Source: Actinomycetota bacterium
GTDB taxonomy: Bacteria; Actinomycetota; Actinomycetes; Nanopelagicales; Nanopelagicaceae
Direction of reading: 5' to 3'
DNA: 18,836 nt
NCBI GenBank assembly: GCA_009704445.1
Contig: WLED01000010.1
Span: 1 to 18,836 of the forward strand
Each line of letters begins with the position of its first letter. Within the stretch, counting starts at the first letter, position 1. Positions 1 through 8,600 of the stretch are shown piece by piece. The notes under the pieces are model-generated. The model made no database searches and was not told where the DNA came from. It saw only the letters and a list, made by a program, of their open reading frames with translations. Position numbers and translations under genes: made by a program.

Positions 1-846
1 CTTTGACGGATCCTTACCGCTAAATGCTCCACCGCCATGGCGGGCCATGCCACCGTAAGTATCAACGATAATTTTTCTACCAGTTAATCCGGCATCTCCC
101 ATAGGCCCACCAATAACGAAGCGACCTGTTGGATTAATGAGCGTTCTTAGGTCTTTTTTCGGTAAGTCTATTAAATTCAGTATGGGTTCAATAACGAGCT
201 TTATGACATCTGGTGTCAGTGTTTTTGCAACATCAACTTCTTCTGAGTGTTGACTGGAGATTACAACGGTGTCTATCGCAATCGCTTTGTCACCGTCATA
301 TTCAATGGTCACTTGAGTTTTTCCGTCAGGCCTTAAGTATGAAAGTTCACCAGATTTGCGGACTTTTGTTAGTTGCTGAGCAAGGGCGTGCGCCAACCAA
401 ATCGGCAAAGGCATTAACTCTTTTGTATCATCACAGGCATAACCAAACATTAGTCCTTGGTCTCCTGCGCCCTGAAGATCCAAGGGGTCGATAGCAGCAG
501 AAACTCTATGCTCGTAGGCATCGTCGACGCCGGCCGCAATATCTTGTGACTGCTGGCCGATTGAAATTGAAACACCACACGAGTTTCCATCGAATCCCTT
601 GTCGGACGAGTCATATCCAATGTTAAGAACGGTGTCTCTCACAATTCCATTTACATCTGCATACCCGTTTGTGGTTACTTCTCCTGCTACATGCACTTGA
701 CCTGTTGTTATGAGGGTTTCTACTGCAACACGACTTTTTTTATCTTGTGAAATCAAAGAATCCAAAACCGCATCAGATATCGCGTCTGCGATTTTGTCTG
801 GATGACCTTCTGTAACTGATTCTGACGTGAAAAGTCGCTTTGACAT
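1..846 (-). CDS. metK: S-adenosylmethionine synthetase, 3' end cut by window edge
   Basis: MetK makes S-adenosylmethionine from methionine and ATP in the cytosol. The visible 282 codons translate without a stop from an ATG at 846 down to base 1. They begin MSKRLFTSESVTEGHPDK, the family's N-terminal methionine/ATP-binding signature. Further in are GYADVNGIVRDT, a GAGDQGLMFGYA motif (the family hexapeptide region) and, at the cut end, the P-loop-like GGGAFSGKDPSK. MetK is normally about 395-400 residues, so roughly the last 115 are missing. A weak Shine-Dalgarno (AGG, 7 nt upstream) lies across the end of coaBC; only 2 nt separate the two genes, so coupled translation as the last visible gene of the pyr-to-metK unit is likely. 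The identification is secure; only the C-terminus is unseen. Confidence 0.97.
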   Translation of the reverse strand, partial: MSKRLFTSESVTEGHPDKIADAISDAVLDSLISQDKKSRVAVETLITTGQVHVAGEVTTNGYADVNGIVRDTVLNIGYDSSDKGFDGNSCGVSISIGQQSQDIAAGVDDAYEHRVSAAIDPLDLQGAGDQGLMFGYACDDTKELMPLPIWLAHALAQQLTKVRKSGELSYLRPDGKTQVTIEYDGDKAIAIDTVVISSQHSEEVDVAKTLTPDVIKLVIEPILNLIDLPKKDLRTLINPTGRFVIGGPMGDAGLTGRKIIVDTYGGMARHGGGAFSGKDPSK

Positions 847-848
847 TT

Positions 849-2033
849 TTAACCTAACTGCCGGATGGCTTGATCAAGAAGCAAATTTCCGAGAGCGTCC
901 TTGGAGGTTTCCTTGACCGCTATATCCGCACCATTGCGTGTGAGTATCGTACCCATAGTCTCGTCTTTACCAAATATCGCCCCGCCAGACACATCATTGA
1001 CATAAATTACATCCAAGCCCTTAGTTTGCATTTTTCTACGAGCTTCTTGAAGATGATCCTTAGTTTCGGCAGCAAATCCAATTATCAATTGACCATTTTT
1101 GCTCTTACTCATATCTGCCAATAAATCGATGGTCGGAGTTAGTTCAATGTTTCCCAACATTGACTTCTTTATCTTCTCAAAAGAGGAAGCCTTCGGTTTG
1201 GCATCGGCAACTGCAGCACTCATAATAAGAACATCACATTGTGGGAAATCTTTTATCAGCGCATCGTGCATTTCTTGTGTACTGACAACATGAGTTGTTT
1301 CAATACCTTTCACACTTTTTTCATCAATATTGGCAGCTATCAAATGAACCTGCGCGCCTCTTTTCTTGGCTGCCAGAGCGATCGCTATTCCCTGCTTTCC
1401 AGATGATTTGTTTCCAATGAAACGAACAGGATCGATGCTCTCACGCGTGCCACCTGCGGTGACTAGCACTTTTTTTCCAAGCAAGTCTGAAACATTTCCT
1501 GTCATCTCGTCAAAATTGCGAATTATTGAAGAAGTTTCGGGGAATCTTCCTTGACCTTGATCATCACCAGTTAATCGACCAACTTCCGGCTCCATAACTC
1601 TAAATCCCCGTTCACGAAGAGTTTTAACATTTGAGATTGTGGCAGGGTCTAGCCACATGGATGGGTGCATTGCCGGAACTAGCATTTTTGGAGCATTAGA
1701 AGCCAAAACTAAATTTGTTAATAAATCATCTGCTCTGCCAGCGGCAAGACGGGCGATCAAATCTGCTGTAGCTGGAGCAATGACGAAAAACTCAGACTTA
1801 TCTGCTAAAGAAATATGTGGAACCGTATGAACATTTTCCCAAACTTGGGCACTGACCGGTCTTCCAGAAAGCGCTTCCCACGTTGCTTTTCCAACAAAAT
1901 TTAGGGATGCCGGAGTCGGTACAACAGTGACTTGGTAACCGCGATCTTGTAATCTTCGTAAAAGATCACAAGATTTGTATGCGGCAATTCCACCGCCAAC
2001 ACCCAAAATAATTTCTGGACCCTGTTGTGACAT
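849..2033 (-). CDS. coaBC: Bifunctional phosphopantothenoylcysteine decarboxylase / phosphopantothenate-cysteine ligase
   Basis: CoaBC (Dfp) carries out two consecutive steps of coenzyme A synthesis: CTP-dependent joining of 4'-phosphopantothenate to cysteine (CoaB half) and FMN-dependent decarboxylation (CoaC half). The 394-residue protein has the usual two-domain length. CoaC occupies about residues 1-185, with GVGGGIAAYK at the N-terminus, the catalytic His near residue 73 (VPHISLADKS) and PAMHPSMW at 120-127 (PAMNxxMW elsewhere; the His form also occurs in mycobacteria). CoaB follows with VLVTAGGTRESIDPVRFIGN and SSGKQG around 189-214 and AAVADAKP. The ATG at 2033 has an AGG 7 nt upstream. 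It sits 25 nt after rpoZ and 2 nt before metK. The rpoZ-coaBC-metK order is typical of actinobacteria. Nothing unusual in the protein. Confidence 0.96.
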   Translation of the reverse strand: MSQQGPEIILGVGGGIAAYKSCDLLRRLQDRGYQVTVVPTPASLNFVGKATWEALSGRPVSAQVWENVHTVPHISLADKSEFFVIAPATADLIARLAAGRADDLLTNLVLASNAPKMLVPAMHPSMWLDPATISNVKTLRERGFRVMEPEVGRLTGDDQGQGRFPETSSIIRNFDEMTGNVSDLLGKKVLVTAGGTRESIDPVRFIGNKSSGKQGIAIALAAKKRGAQVHLIAANIDEKSVKGIETTHVVSTQEMHDALIKDFPQCDVLIMSAAVADAKPKASSFEKIKKSMLGNIELTPTIDLLADMSKSKNGQLIIGFAAETKDHLQEARRKMQTKGLDVIYVNDVSGGAIFGKDETMGTILTRNGADIAVKETSKDALGNLLLDQAIRQLG

Positions 2034-2058
2034 ATCTGGACCTGAAATTTAGAGGAAA

Positions 2059-2307
2059 TTATGCAGTTGGTTCTAGATTTTCGATTGTCAACAAACCTTC
2101 ATTGATTTCGCGAAGTGCGATTGAAAGAGGTTTTTCATGTACGTGTGTTTCAACTAAAGGACCCACGTATTCCAATAGACCTTCACCAAGTTGAGAGTAA
2201 TAGGCGTTTATTTGGCGGGCGCGCTTAGCTGCATACAAAACCAAGCTGTACTTTGAACCACTTTTATCTAATAGTTCATCGATTGGAGGATTTGTAATGC
2301 CATCCAT
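2059..2307 (-). CDS. rpoZ: RNA polymerase omega subunit
   Basis: Omega is the small subunit that helps fold and retain beta-prime in RNA polymerase. The 82-residue protein carries the family core: an N-terminal PPIDELLDKSGSKYSLV segment followed by AAKRARQINAYY, the conserved helix contacting beta-prime. A C-terminal stretch with KPLSIALREINEG completes it. The ATG at 2307 has a good GGAG six nucleotides upstream. The gene lies 24 nt downstream of the mIHF-gmk fusion and 25 nt upstream of coaBC, matching the conserved gmk-rpoZ-coaBC order in actinobacteria. In many bacteria gmk and rpoZ are neighbours and both are linked to ppGpp biology; whether that holds here cannot be read from the sequence. 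Confidence 0.95.
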   Translation of the reverse strand: MDGITNPPIDELLDKSGSKYSLVLYAAKRARQINAYYSQLGEGLLEYVGPLVETHVHEKPLSIALREINEGLLTIENLEPTA

Positions 2308-2331
2308 GAGTTACTCCGCTTCATCAATTGA

Positions 2332-3204
2332 TTAGGAGGCCAACTCTATCAGTTTTCGGACGACCCCCTCGACCTGATCATTTACAAGGACTACGTCAAA
2401 AGATGAGGCTGCGTCTAATTCGGCCTGCGCTAATTCTAGGCGCTGTGCCCGACGCTCTTCGTCATCTGTGCCGCGACCTTCAAGACGAGCAACTAGTTCT
2501 TCCCATGATGGTGGCTCCAGAAACACCAGGATGGATTGTGGAATATGCGCCTTCACCTGCTTGGCACCAGCAATCTCAATCTCAAGCAAAACATTCTTTC
2601 CCAAAAGGAGAGCTTGTTCGACTTTGTCCTGTGTAGTTCCATATCGATTGCCAGCAAATTCAGCCCATTCGAGGAACTCACCATTGTTAATCATCGTTTG
2701 AAAAACTTCTGACGAAACAAAATGATAATCACGACCTTCGATTTCATTATTTCGAGGTTGCCTTGTTGTGTAACTAACGCTTACCCAAAAATCTCCGGCC
2801 TCACGGAGCTTCTTTGCAACCGTACTTTTTCCCACTCCCCCCGGGCCAGAGAGAACCAAGAGTTTGCCGGGGTTAACTGCGTGTGAGGATTTCAAAAACT
2901 CATTTCGCAGCTGTGTGATCTGATGACGTCCAAGTCCTTTAACCCTGCGTGTGGGTGAAATTTCAAGACGTTCCATCAGTGAGAGAGCTCGAACTTTACC
3001 GACTCCAGACAATGATTCAAGAAGTTCACGTACACGCATGTTTGCTACTGCTTCATCGGATTTGGAAAGAAGCAAAATATCATCAATAGAAAGTGCTCCA
3101 GCTTTTAATTCTAATTTGATAAAAGCTCGTCTCTTTCTGGAGGCAGCAGCTTTTTCTAGCGCCTGCGAGCGTTGTTCATCGGTCAAACGCGGAGGTAAAG
3201 CCAT
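2332..3204 (-). CDS. gmk: Fusion of actinobacterial integration host factor (mIHF) with guanylate kinase
   Basis: One uninterrupted 290-residue frame holds two proteins that are normally separate. Residues about 1-105 match actinobacterial IHF (the Rv1388 type): MALPPRLTDEQRSQALEKAA at the start, a helix-two-turn-helix-like SGVGKVRALSLMERLEI at 66-82, and ISPTRRVKGLGRHQ. Residues about 112-290 are a full guanylate kinase (GMP + ATP to GDP + ADP): Walker A GPGGVGKST at 120-128, GMP-binding SYTTRQPR and GRDYHF at 144-162, FLEWAEFAGNRYGT at 177-190, and VFLEPPS and RGTD in the lid region. A separate Gmk is about 185-210 residues, so the kinase half is complete. No ATG or GTG start lies at the junction; a TTG codon (about residue 104) with no clear ribosome site is the only candidate for internal initiation. 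The ATG at 3204 lacks a recognisable Shine-Dalgarno and follows pyrF by 12 nt, suggesting coupling. Confidence 0.95.
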   Translation of the reverse strand: MALPPRLTDEQRSQALEKAAASRKRRAFIKLELKAGALSIDDILLLSKSDEAVANMRVRELLESLSGVGKVRALSLMERLEISPTRRVKGLGRHQITQLRNEFLKSSHAVNPGKLLVLSGPGGVGKSTVAKKLREAGDFWVSVSYTTRQPRNNEIEGRDYHFVSSEVFQTMINNGEFLEWAEFAGNRYGTTQDKVEQALLLGKNVLLEIEIAGAKQVKAHIPQSILVFLEPPSWEELVARLEGRGTDDEERRAQRLELAQAELDAASSFDVVLVNDQVEGVVRKLIELAS

Positions 3205-3216
3205 AGGAGAAACTTA

Positions 3217-3924
3217 CTAGTTATTCAAAACCTGTGCCGCAATTTGAGCGGCCATATCTTTCATTGCAACACTTCCATTTACCCAGGTTTGAGTAATGGG
3301 GCGACCAATTACAACCAAGGAGGCGCCTGCGGCAATTGCATTAGCTGGGGTCATGGTTCGTGATTGGTCATCAACACCAGTAGATCCTGCCGGTCTGACA
3401 CCTGGAGTAATAATGATTGGCGCAGAACCAATTGCGTTTCGGATTGCAGAAATTTCTAACGGCGAGCAAACGATTGAGCGTGCCCCTGATTCGGTTGCAA
3501 TTTTTGCTAAGCGAACAGCACTTTCTAACGCCGGCTGCTCATAACCAACTGATTTTACGTCCTCATTGCTCAAAGAGGTCAAAATGGTTACCCCTGTGAC
3601 AAACGTATCTGGCACAGCCTCCACCGCAGCTCTTATCATCGCTTCACCGCCAGATGCATGAACTGTTAAAAACTTTGGATGCAAATCAGATATCACTTTT
3701 GCTGCTCCACTAACGGTGTGAGGAATATCGTGGAGTTTAAGATCGAGAAAAATATCTGAATCTGTTTCATCCTTAATTGCTTTTACTCCATCTCTTCCAA
3801 ATTTTAGGAAGAATTCAAGCCCCAACTTGTACACAGAAATTGAATCCTGAGTGGCTTTAACCCATTCAACTGCAGTTGTTAAGTCGGACGTATCTACTGC
3901 CAAGACAATCGGTGCTTTACTCAT
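3217..3924 (-). CDS. pyrF: Orotidine 5'-phosphate decarboxylase (type I)
   Basis: PyrF converts OMP to UMP, the last step of de novo pyrimidine synthesis. The 235-residue barrel has the catalytic charged network of the classic family: Asp11, Lys33 (YKLGLEFF), and Asp61, Lys63 and Asp66 in DLKLHDIP at 61-68. The phosphate-binding region TPGVRP at 173-178 and GASLVVIGRPIT at 200-211 follow. This is the shorter E. coli/Bacillus-type enzyme, not the longer (about 275-residue) type 2 form that I recall from Mycobacterium and Streptomyces. The ATG at 3924 overlaps the end of pyrD by 8 nt and has no strong Shine-Dalgarno, so translational coupling is likely. The next gene, the mIHF-gmk fusion, begins 12 nt later. 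Confidence 0.96.
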   Translation of the reverse strand: MSKAPIVLAVDTSDLTTAVEWVKATQDSISVYKLGLEFFLKFGRDGVKAIKDETDSDIFLDLKLHDIPHTVSGAAKVISDLHPKFLTVHASGGEAMIRAAVEAVPDTFVTGVTILTSLSNEDVKSVGYEQPALESAVRLAKIATESGARSIVCSPLEISAIRNAIGSAPIIITPGVRPAGSTGVDDQSRTMTPANAIAAGASLVVIGRPITQTWVNGSVAMKDMAAQIAAQVLNN

Positions 3925-4864
3925 GTGAATCTATTTCTGAGCGGTGCGCGTATCCGACTGCGTCTTTGAGAGACTTAAATCCACGATCAATTAACAACTG
4001 TTTTAGTTCACTTTGAATCGACATTATTGCCGTTGGATTTCCAAAAGTCGCAGTCCCAATAGAAACCCCACTAGCCCCTGCCAAAATCATTTCTAATGCA
4101 TCTTTTCCAGTAGCTATACCGCCCATACCTAGAATAGGAACCTTTGGCATAGCTGCATGAACTTGGTAAACGGCTCTAACTGCAATAGGTCTTATTGCAG
4201 GACCTGAAAGACCTCCAGTTTTACCACCAAGTTGGGGTCTCATCGTGTTTACATTTATTACCATTCCAAGAACGGTGTTTATCAACGCAAGTCCATCAGC
4301 TCCTGCATCTACTACTCCGTGAGCGATTGACACTAAATCAGTTACATCAGGAGACAACTTTGCGATAATAGGCAGTTCACCGCCTAGTGTTCTTCTTACG
4401 CCGTCAATAACTCGCCTAGAAGCGTCAGGATCACAAGCAAAAACTAGTCCTCTGTTCTCTACGTTTGGACATGAGATGTTGACTTCAACTGCGCTTATTC
4501 CAGAGACCGACCGTAACTTGCGTGCAAGAGTTGAATACTCCTCAACAGTTTCTCCTGCAATTGAAACAATAACGCGAGCTTTTTGATCAACCAGGTACGG
4601 GATATCTTGAGCAAGAAATGCATCTATTCCTGGACCTTGGAGTCCGATGGAATTGAGCATTCCACTTGGAGTTTCGGCCATCCGAGGAGTTGGTCTTCCT
4701 GGACGTACTCGAGACATCACGGATTTCGTAACAACTCCGCCCATTTCTCGCAAGGGAAAAAACTGCGCTAACTCACGTCCAGAACTTGCACAACCACTTG
4801 CAGTAAACGTCGGCGCTGGAAACCAGGCATTTCCAATGGTTGTTGAAAAATCTAAAGTGGTCAT
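3917..4864 (-). CDS. pyrD: Dihydroorotate dehydrogenase, class 1B catalytic subunit
   Basis: PyrD oxidises dihydroorotate to orotate using FMN. I place the start at the ATG at 4864, giving MTTLDFSTTIGNAWF and 315 residues. This ATG overlaps the pyrK stop as ATGA and has AGGTGGG about 10 nt upstream; an upstream in-frame ATG at 4888 would only add eight residues. Motifs: TASGC near 21-25, TKSVM with Lys47, NSIGLQGPG at 71-79, and EVNISCPN at 127-134 with the class 1 catalytic Cys at 132, where class 2 enzymes have Ser. GGKTGGLSGPAIRP and GMGGI/GASGVSIGTA bind FMN phosphate. The adjacent PyrK makes this a class 1B (NAD-dependent, cytosolic heterotetramer) enzyme rather than the quinone-linked class 2 form usual in actinobacteria. 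Confidence 0.95.
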   Translation of the reverse strand: MTTLDFSTTIGNAWFPAPTFTASGCASSGRELAQFFPLREMGGVVTKSVMSRVRPGRPTPRMAETPSGMLNSIGLQGPGIDAFLAQDIPYLVDQKARVIVSIAGETVEEYSTLARKLRSVSGISAVEVNISCPNVENRGLVFACDPDASRRVIDGVRRTLGGELPIIAKLSPDVTDLVSIAHGVVDAGADGLALINTVLGMVINVNTMRPQLGGKTGGLSGPAIRPIAVRAVYQVHAAMPKVPILGMGGIATGKDALEMILAGASGVSIGTATFGNPTAIMSIQSELKQLLIDRGFKSLKDAVGYAHRSEIDSHE

Positions 4865-5697
4865 AAAGATTTGCCCACCTGGTTCCAACTGACGGTCGAT
4901 CCATCCATTACAGGACCATCAATACATGAGCGCAACATCGAAACAACGCCATCACCACCTGTAACTGGAAGGACGCAGGTCATACAAACGCCTATTCCAC
5001 ATGCCATTGACTCTTCTACAGAACATTGATGTACGACATCTAATGCAGTTGTGATAGCAGTTATCGCCGATAGCATGGCCATGGGTCCGCATGAATAAAC
5101 AACTGCAGCATTTAAATCCTTAATTTGTTCGTACAAGTGATCAGTTACTCGACCTGATTGCCCAGCAGAACCGTCTTCTGTGTAAATTCGCATTGTGTTT
5201 ACAGCGCGCTTACCTTCCATTGGTGCGTAAACATTGGATGCTGTACTCGCACCCAAAATCATATCTACGCGACAACCTCTTGTATTTAAAACCTCAGCTA
5301 GACCAAACAACGGAGCAGAGCCATAACCGCCGCCGACTAACAAAACAGGTACAGGTTCTGTCGGTACGCCAAAAGCAGTTCCGAGAGGAACGACAATGTC
5401 AATCAGATCACCCTCAGCGCGATTGCATAACCATGAACTCCCCTGACCATGTGGGGCAACGATTAACTCCATAGTTCCGCCGTTAATAGATGATGTGGAA
5501 GTTCTAGAGATGGCAAATGCTCGCCTGAGAACTAAGGCAGAATTTTCACCTCCGACCTTAATTGCCACAAAATTACCTGGCTTACATTTTTGAGCAAGAT
5601 CTCCAATATTTACAATTATTTGGTGATACATACCCACTCGCTTGTTTGAAACAATTGGCGCAAGGACCTGCTTAGCGTTTTTATTGATAGGACTCAT
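4861..5697 (-). CDS. pyrK: Dihydroorotate dehydrogenase electron transfer subunit
   Basis: PyrK passes electrons from the PyrD FMN through a [2Fe-2S] cluster and FAD to NAD+. The 278-residue protein shows the ferredoxin-reductase order. First comes a FAD-binding barrel with VLRRAFAISR near 57-65 (RxFSI type). Then a nucleotide-binding domain has LLVGGGYGSAPL at 119-130 and YSCGPMAML at 201-209. Last is a C-terminal cluster-binding segment with Cys233, Cys238, Cys241 (ACGIGVCMTC) and Cys258. All four expected iron ligands are present. The ATG at 5697 directly abuts the carB stop, with no clear Shine-Dalgarno, and its end overlaps the pyrD start by 4 nt, fitting stoichiometric production of the two subunits. 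The first ~15 residues are variable, so the true start could be slightly downstream. Confidence 0.95.
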   Translation of the reverse strand: MSPINKNAKQVLAPIVSNKRVGMYHQIIVNIGDLAQKCKPGNFVAIKVGGENSALVLRRAFAISRTSTSSINGGTMELIVAPHGQGSSWLCNRAEGDLIDIVVPLGTAFGVPTEPVPVLLVGGGYGSAPLFGLAEVLNTRGCRVDMILGASTASNVYAPMEGKRAVNTMRIYTEDGSAGQSGRVTDHLYEQIKDLNAAVVYSCGPMAMLSAITAITTALDVVHQCSVEESMACGIGVCMTCVLPVTGGDGVVSMLRSCIDGPVMDGSTVSWNQVGKSL

Positions 5698-8600
5698 TTA
5701 TGCAAGCCATTTCTGTAGTGACTTGATGCTTAACGTTGAGCCTTGTAGAAATCTAATTCCTTGAACCGCGGCGCTAAAGCCGGCGATCGTAGTTATACAG
5801 GGTATGGAGCGTTGTATTGCTGCGGTTCTAATTGCCCAACCATCTTCTCGAGTACCTTGCCCAACCGGCGTATTGATAACTAAATCGATTTCTCCGTTGT
5901 TCATCATTTCGACGATTGTTTTTTCACCCAATGGTCCCGTGCCTTGAGAGTTCTTACGAACGGTAATTGGGTTCAAACCTCTAGACCTTAGGTAATCTGC
6001 GGTTCCACTCGTTGCTAGAATTTGAAAACCTAGCGCTGCAAAACCTTTTGAAGGTTCAACTCCTGACAATTTATCTTTATCAGCAAGAGATATAAACACC
6101 TTCCCAGATTTAGGCAGCGGACCAAAAGATGCAATCTGAGATTTTGCGTAACTTTCTCCAAAGCTTGGAGCTATTCCCATAACTTCTCCCGTTGATCGCA
6201 TTTCCGGTCCAAGCACCGCATCAACTCCCCGACCATCTGTTCGACGGAACCGGTTCCATGGCAAGACAGCTTCCTTTACTGAAATACCGTGTGTTACTCC
6301 ATCACCAGATTGTGGCAAGAGGCCGAGTTCACGTAAATCTGAAATACTCTTTCCTACCGAGATTAAAGCGGCGGCTTTAGCCAGTGCAACTCCTGTGGCT
6401 TTACTAACAAAAGGAACAGTCCTTGACGCTCGAGGATTAGCTTCTAAAACAAACAAAACATTATGTTCTATAGCGAACTGAATGTTAATTAGCCCCCTTA
6501 CTCCTACGCCACGAGCAATCTTCTCCGTTGCAGATCGAATCTCACTTCTTTGCTGCGCCGAAATAGTCAGAGACGGTAGTACGCACGCGCTATCTCCACT
6601 GTGAACTCCCGCCTCCTCAATGTGCTCCATAATTCCGCCTAGGAAAAGTTCATCGCCATCAAAGAGTGCATCAACGTCTATTTCAATGGCATTATCTAAA
6701 AAGCGATCCACCAGTACAGGATGATCCGGAGTAATCTGCGTAGCTCGTGTAATGAATCCAGCCAAAGATTGATCGTCGTAAACAATCTCCATACCTCGAC
6801 CACCCAATACAAATGATGGTCTCACCAGTACTGGGTAGCCAATACTTTGTGCAATGGATTGCGCCTCTAACTGAGTTGATGCCATACCAAATTGCGGAGC
6901 GGTTAGAGACTGCTGCTTTAGAACATCACCAAATGCACCACGTTCTTCGGCTAGATTAATTGCTTCAGGTGAGGTGCCCAAAATTGTAACGCCATTAGCT
7001 TTCAGGGCTGATGCCAATCCAAGAGGCGTTTGTCCGCCTAACTGCGTTATAACTCCCAACACTGGCCCCGCCTGAGTTTCGGCATGAATGACTTCAAGTA
7101 CATCTTCAAGAGTAAGTGGCTCAAAATACAAACGACTACTTGTGTCATAGTCAGTAGATACTGTCTCCGGATTGCAGTTGATCATAATGGTGTCGTATCC
7201 AGCATCCCTTAGCGCAAAAGAGGCGTGCACACATGAGTAATCAAACTCAATACCTTGTCCGATTCGATTTGGTCCACTACCTAAAATGATGACCGCTGGA
7301 TTGGTTCTAGAACCAACTTCATTTTCTTCTTCATAACTTGAGTAGAAATACGGTGTAAATGCCTCAAACTCAGCCGCGCATGTATCGACAGTTTTAAAAA
7401 CAGGGCGTACCGAAAGTCGATGGCGCAGATTTCTGATCTCATCTTCAGTCGTATTTCTAAGAGATGCAATCTGCATATCTGAAAAACCATCACCTTTTGC
7501 CTTACGCAAGATTTTCTCTGTAAATTCACCAGGCTGAGATATAAGCAAAGCTTGTTCGTTTATTTGTTGAATTTGATACAAGTACCAAGGATCAATCTTG
7601 GTCGCCTGCTGAACCTGTTCGACTGTTGCTCCGGCCCACAATGCTTTTTGTACTTGTTGAAGGCGGTACTCAGTCGGTGTTTTCATAGAGACCATCAAAC
7701 TGCTCAACTCTTCTGGAGAAACTACTGGCCAAGTAAATATCGCTTCCTTGCGCTCTAGTGAGCGCAACGCCTTCATTAAAGCTTCAGAAAAAGATCGGCC
7801 TATCGCCATTGCTTCGCCAACACTTTTCATTGTGGTCGTTAATCTTGGGTCGGCATCGGCAAATTTTTCGAAGGCAAAACGTGGAATCTTCACAACGACG
7901 TAATCCAGGGTTGGCTCAAAAGAGGCTGGGGTAACTTTTGTGATGTCATTTTGAATCTCATCCAATGTGTACCCAATAGCTAGTTTTGTTGCGATTTTGG
8001 CAATAGGAAAGCCAGTTGCCTTTGATGCTAAGGCACTTGATCTAGACACACGAGGGTTCATTTCGATAACAATGATTCGACCATTGACTGGATTGACTGC
8101 ATATTGAATATTGCAGCCTCCTGTTTCAACTCCTACTTCCCGAATAATTTGAATCGATAGATCCCTTAACCTTTGATATTCAACGTCAGTAAGTGTCATA
8201 GCCGGTGCCACTGTTATGGAATCCCCGGTATGAACCCCCATCGGATCTAAATTCTCAATTGAACAGACGATTACCACATTGTCTTTGTGGTCACGCATAA
8301 CTTCAAGCTCGTACTCTTTCCAGCCGATGATGGATTCTTCCAAAAGAACTTCCGAAGTTGGACTATGACGCAAACCTGCACCAGCAATTTGACGTAGTTC
8401 GGGTTCACTAAATGCTATTCCAGACCCCAATCCCCCCATCGTAAAAGATGGACGAATGACTACTGGATAATTAAGCTCCTTCACAGCAGATAAAACGTCA
8501 TCCATGGTGTGACAAATTCTCGATCGGGCAGACTCTCCACCCACCTTCTCAACAATTTCGCGAAATAGTTCTCTATTTTCTCCTCGATGAATAGCTTCTA

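Noticed and set aside
2328..2636. 102-codon plus-strand frame opposite the guanylate kinase end
   Set aside because: Antisense shadow of a secure gene, proline- and arginine-rich with no recognisable domain.
4865..4888. Upstream ATG for pyrD at 4888
   Set aside because: The ATG at 4864 forms an ATGA overlap with the pyrK stop and has AGGTGGG upstream.
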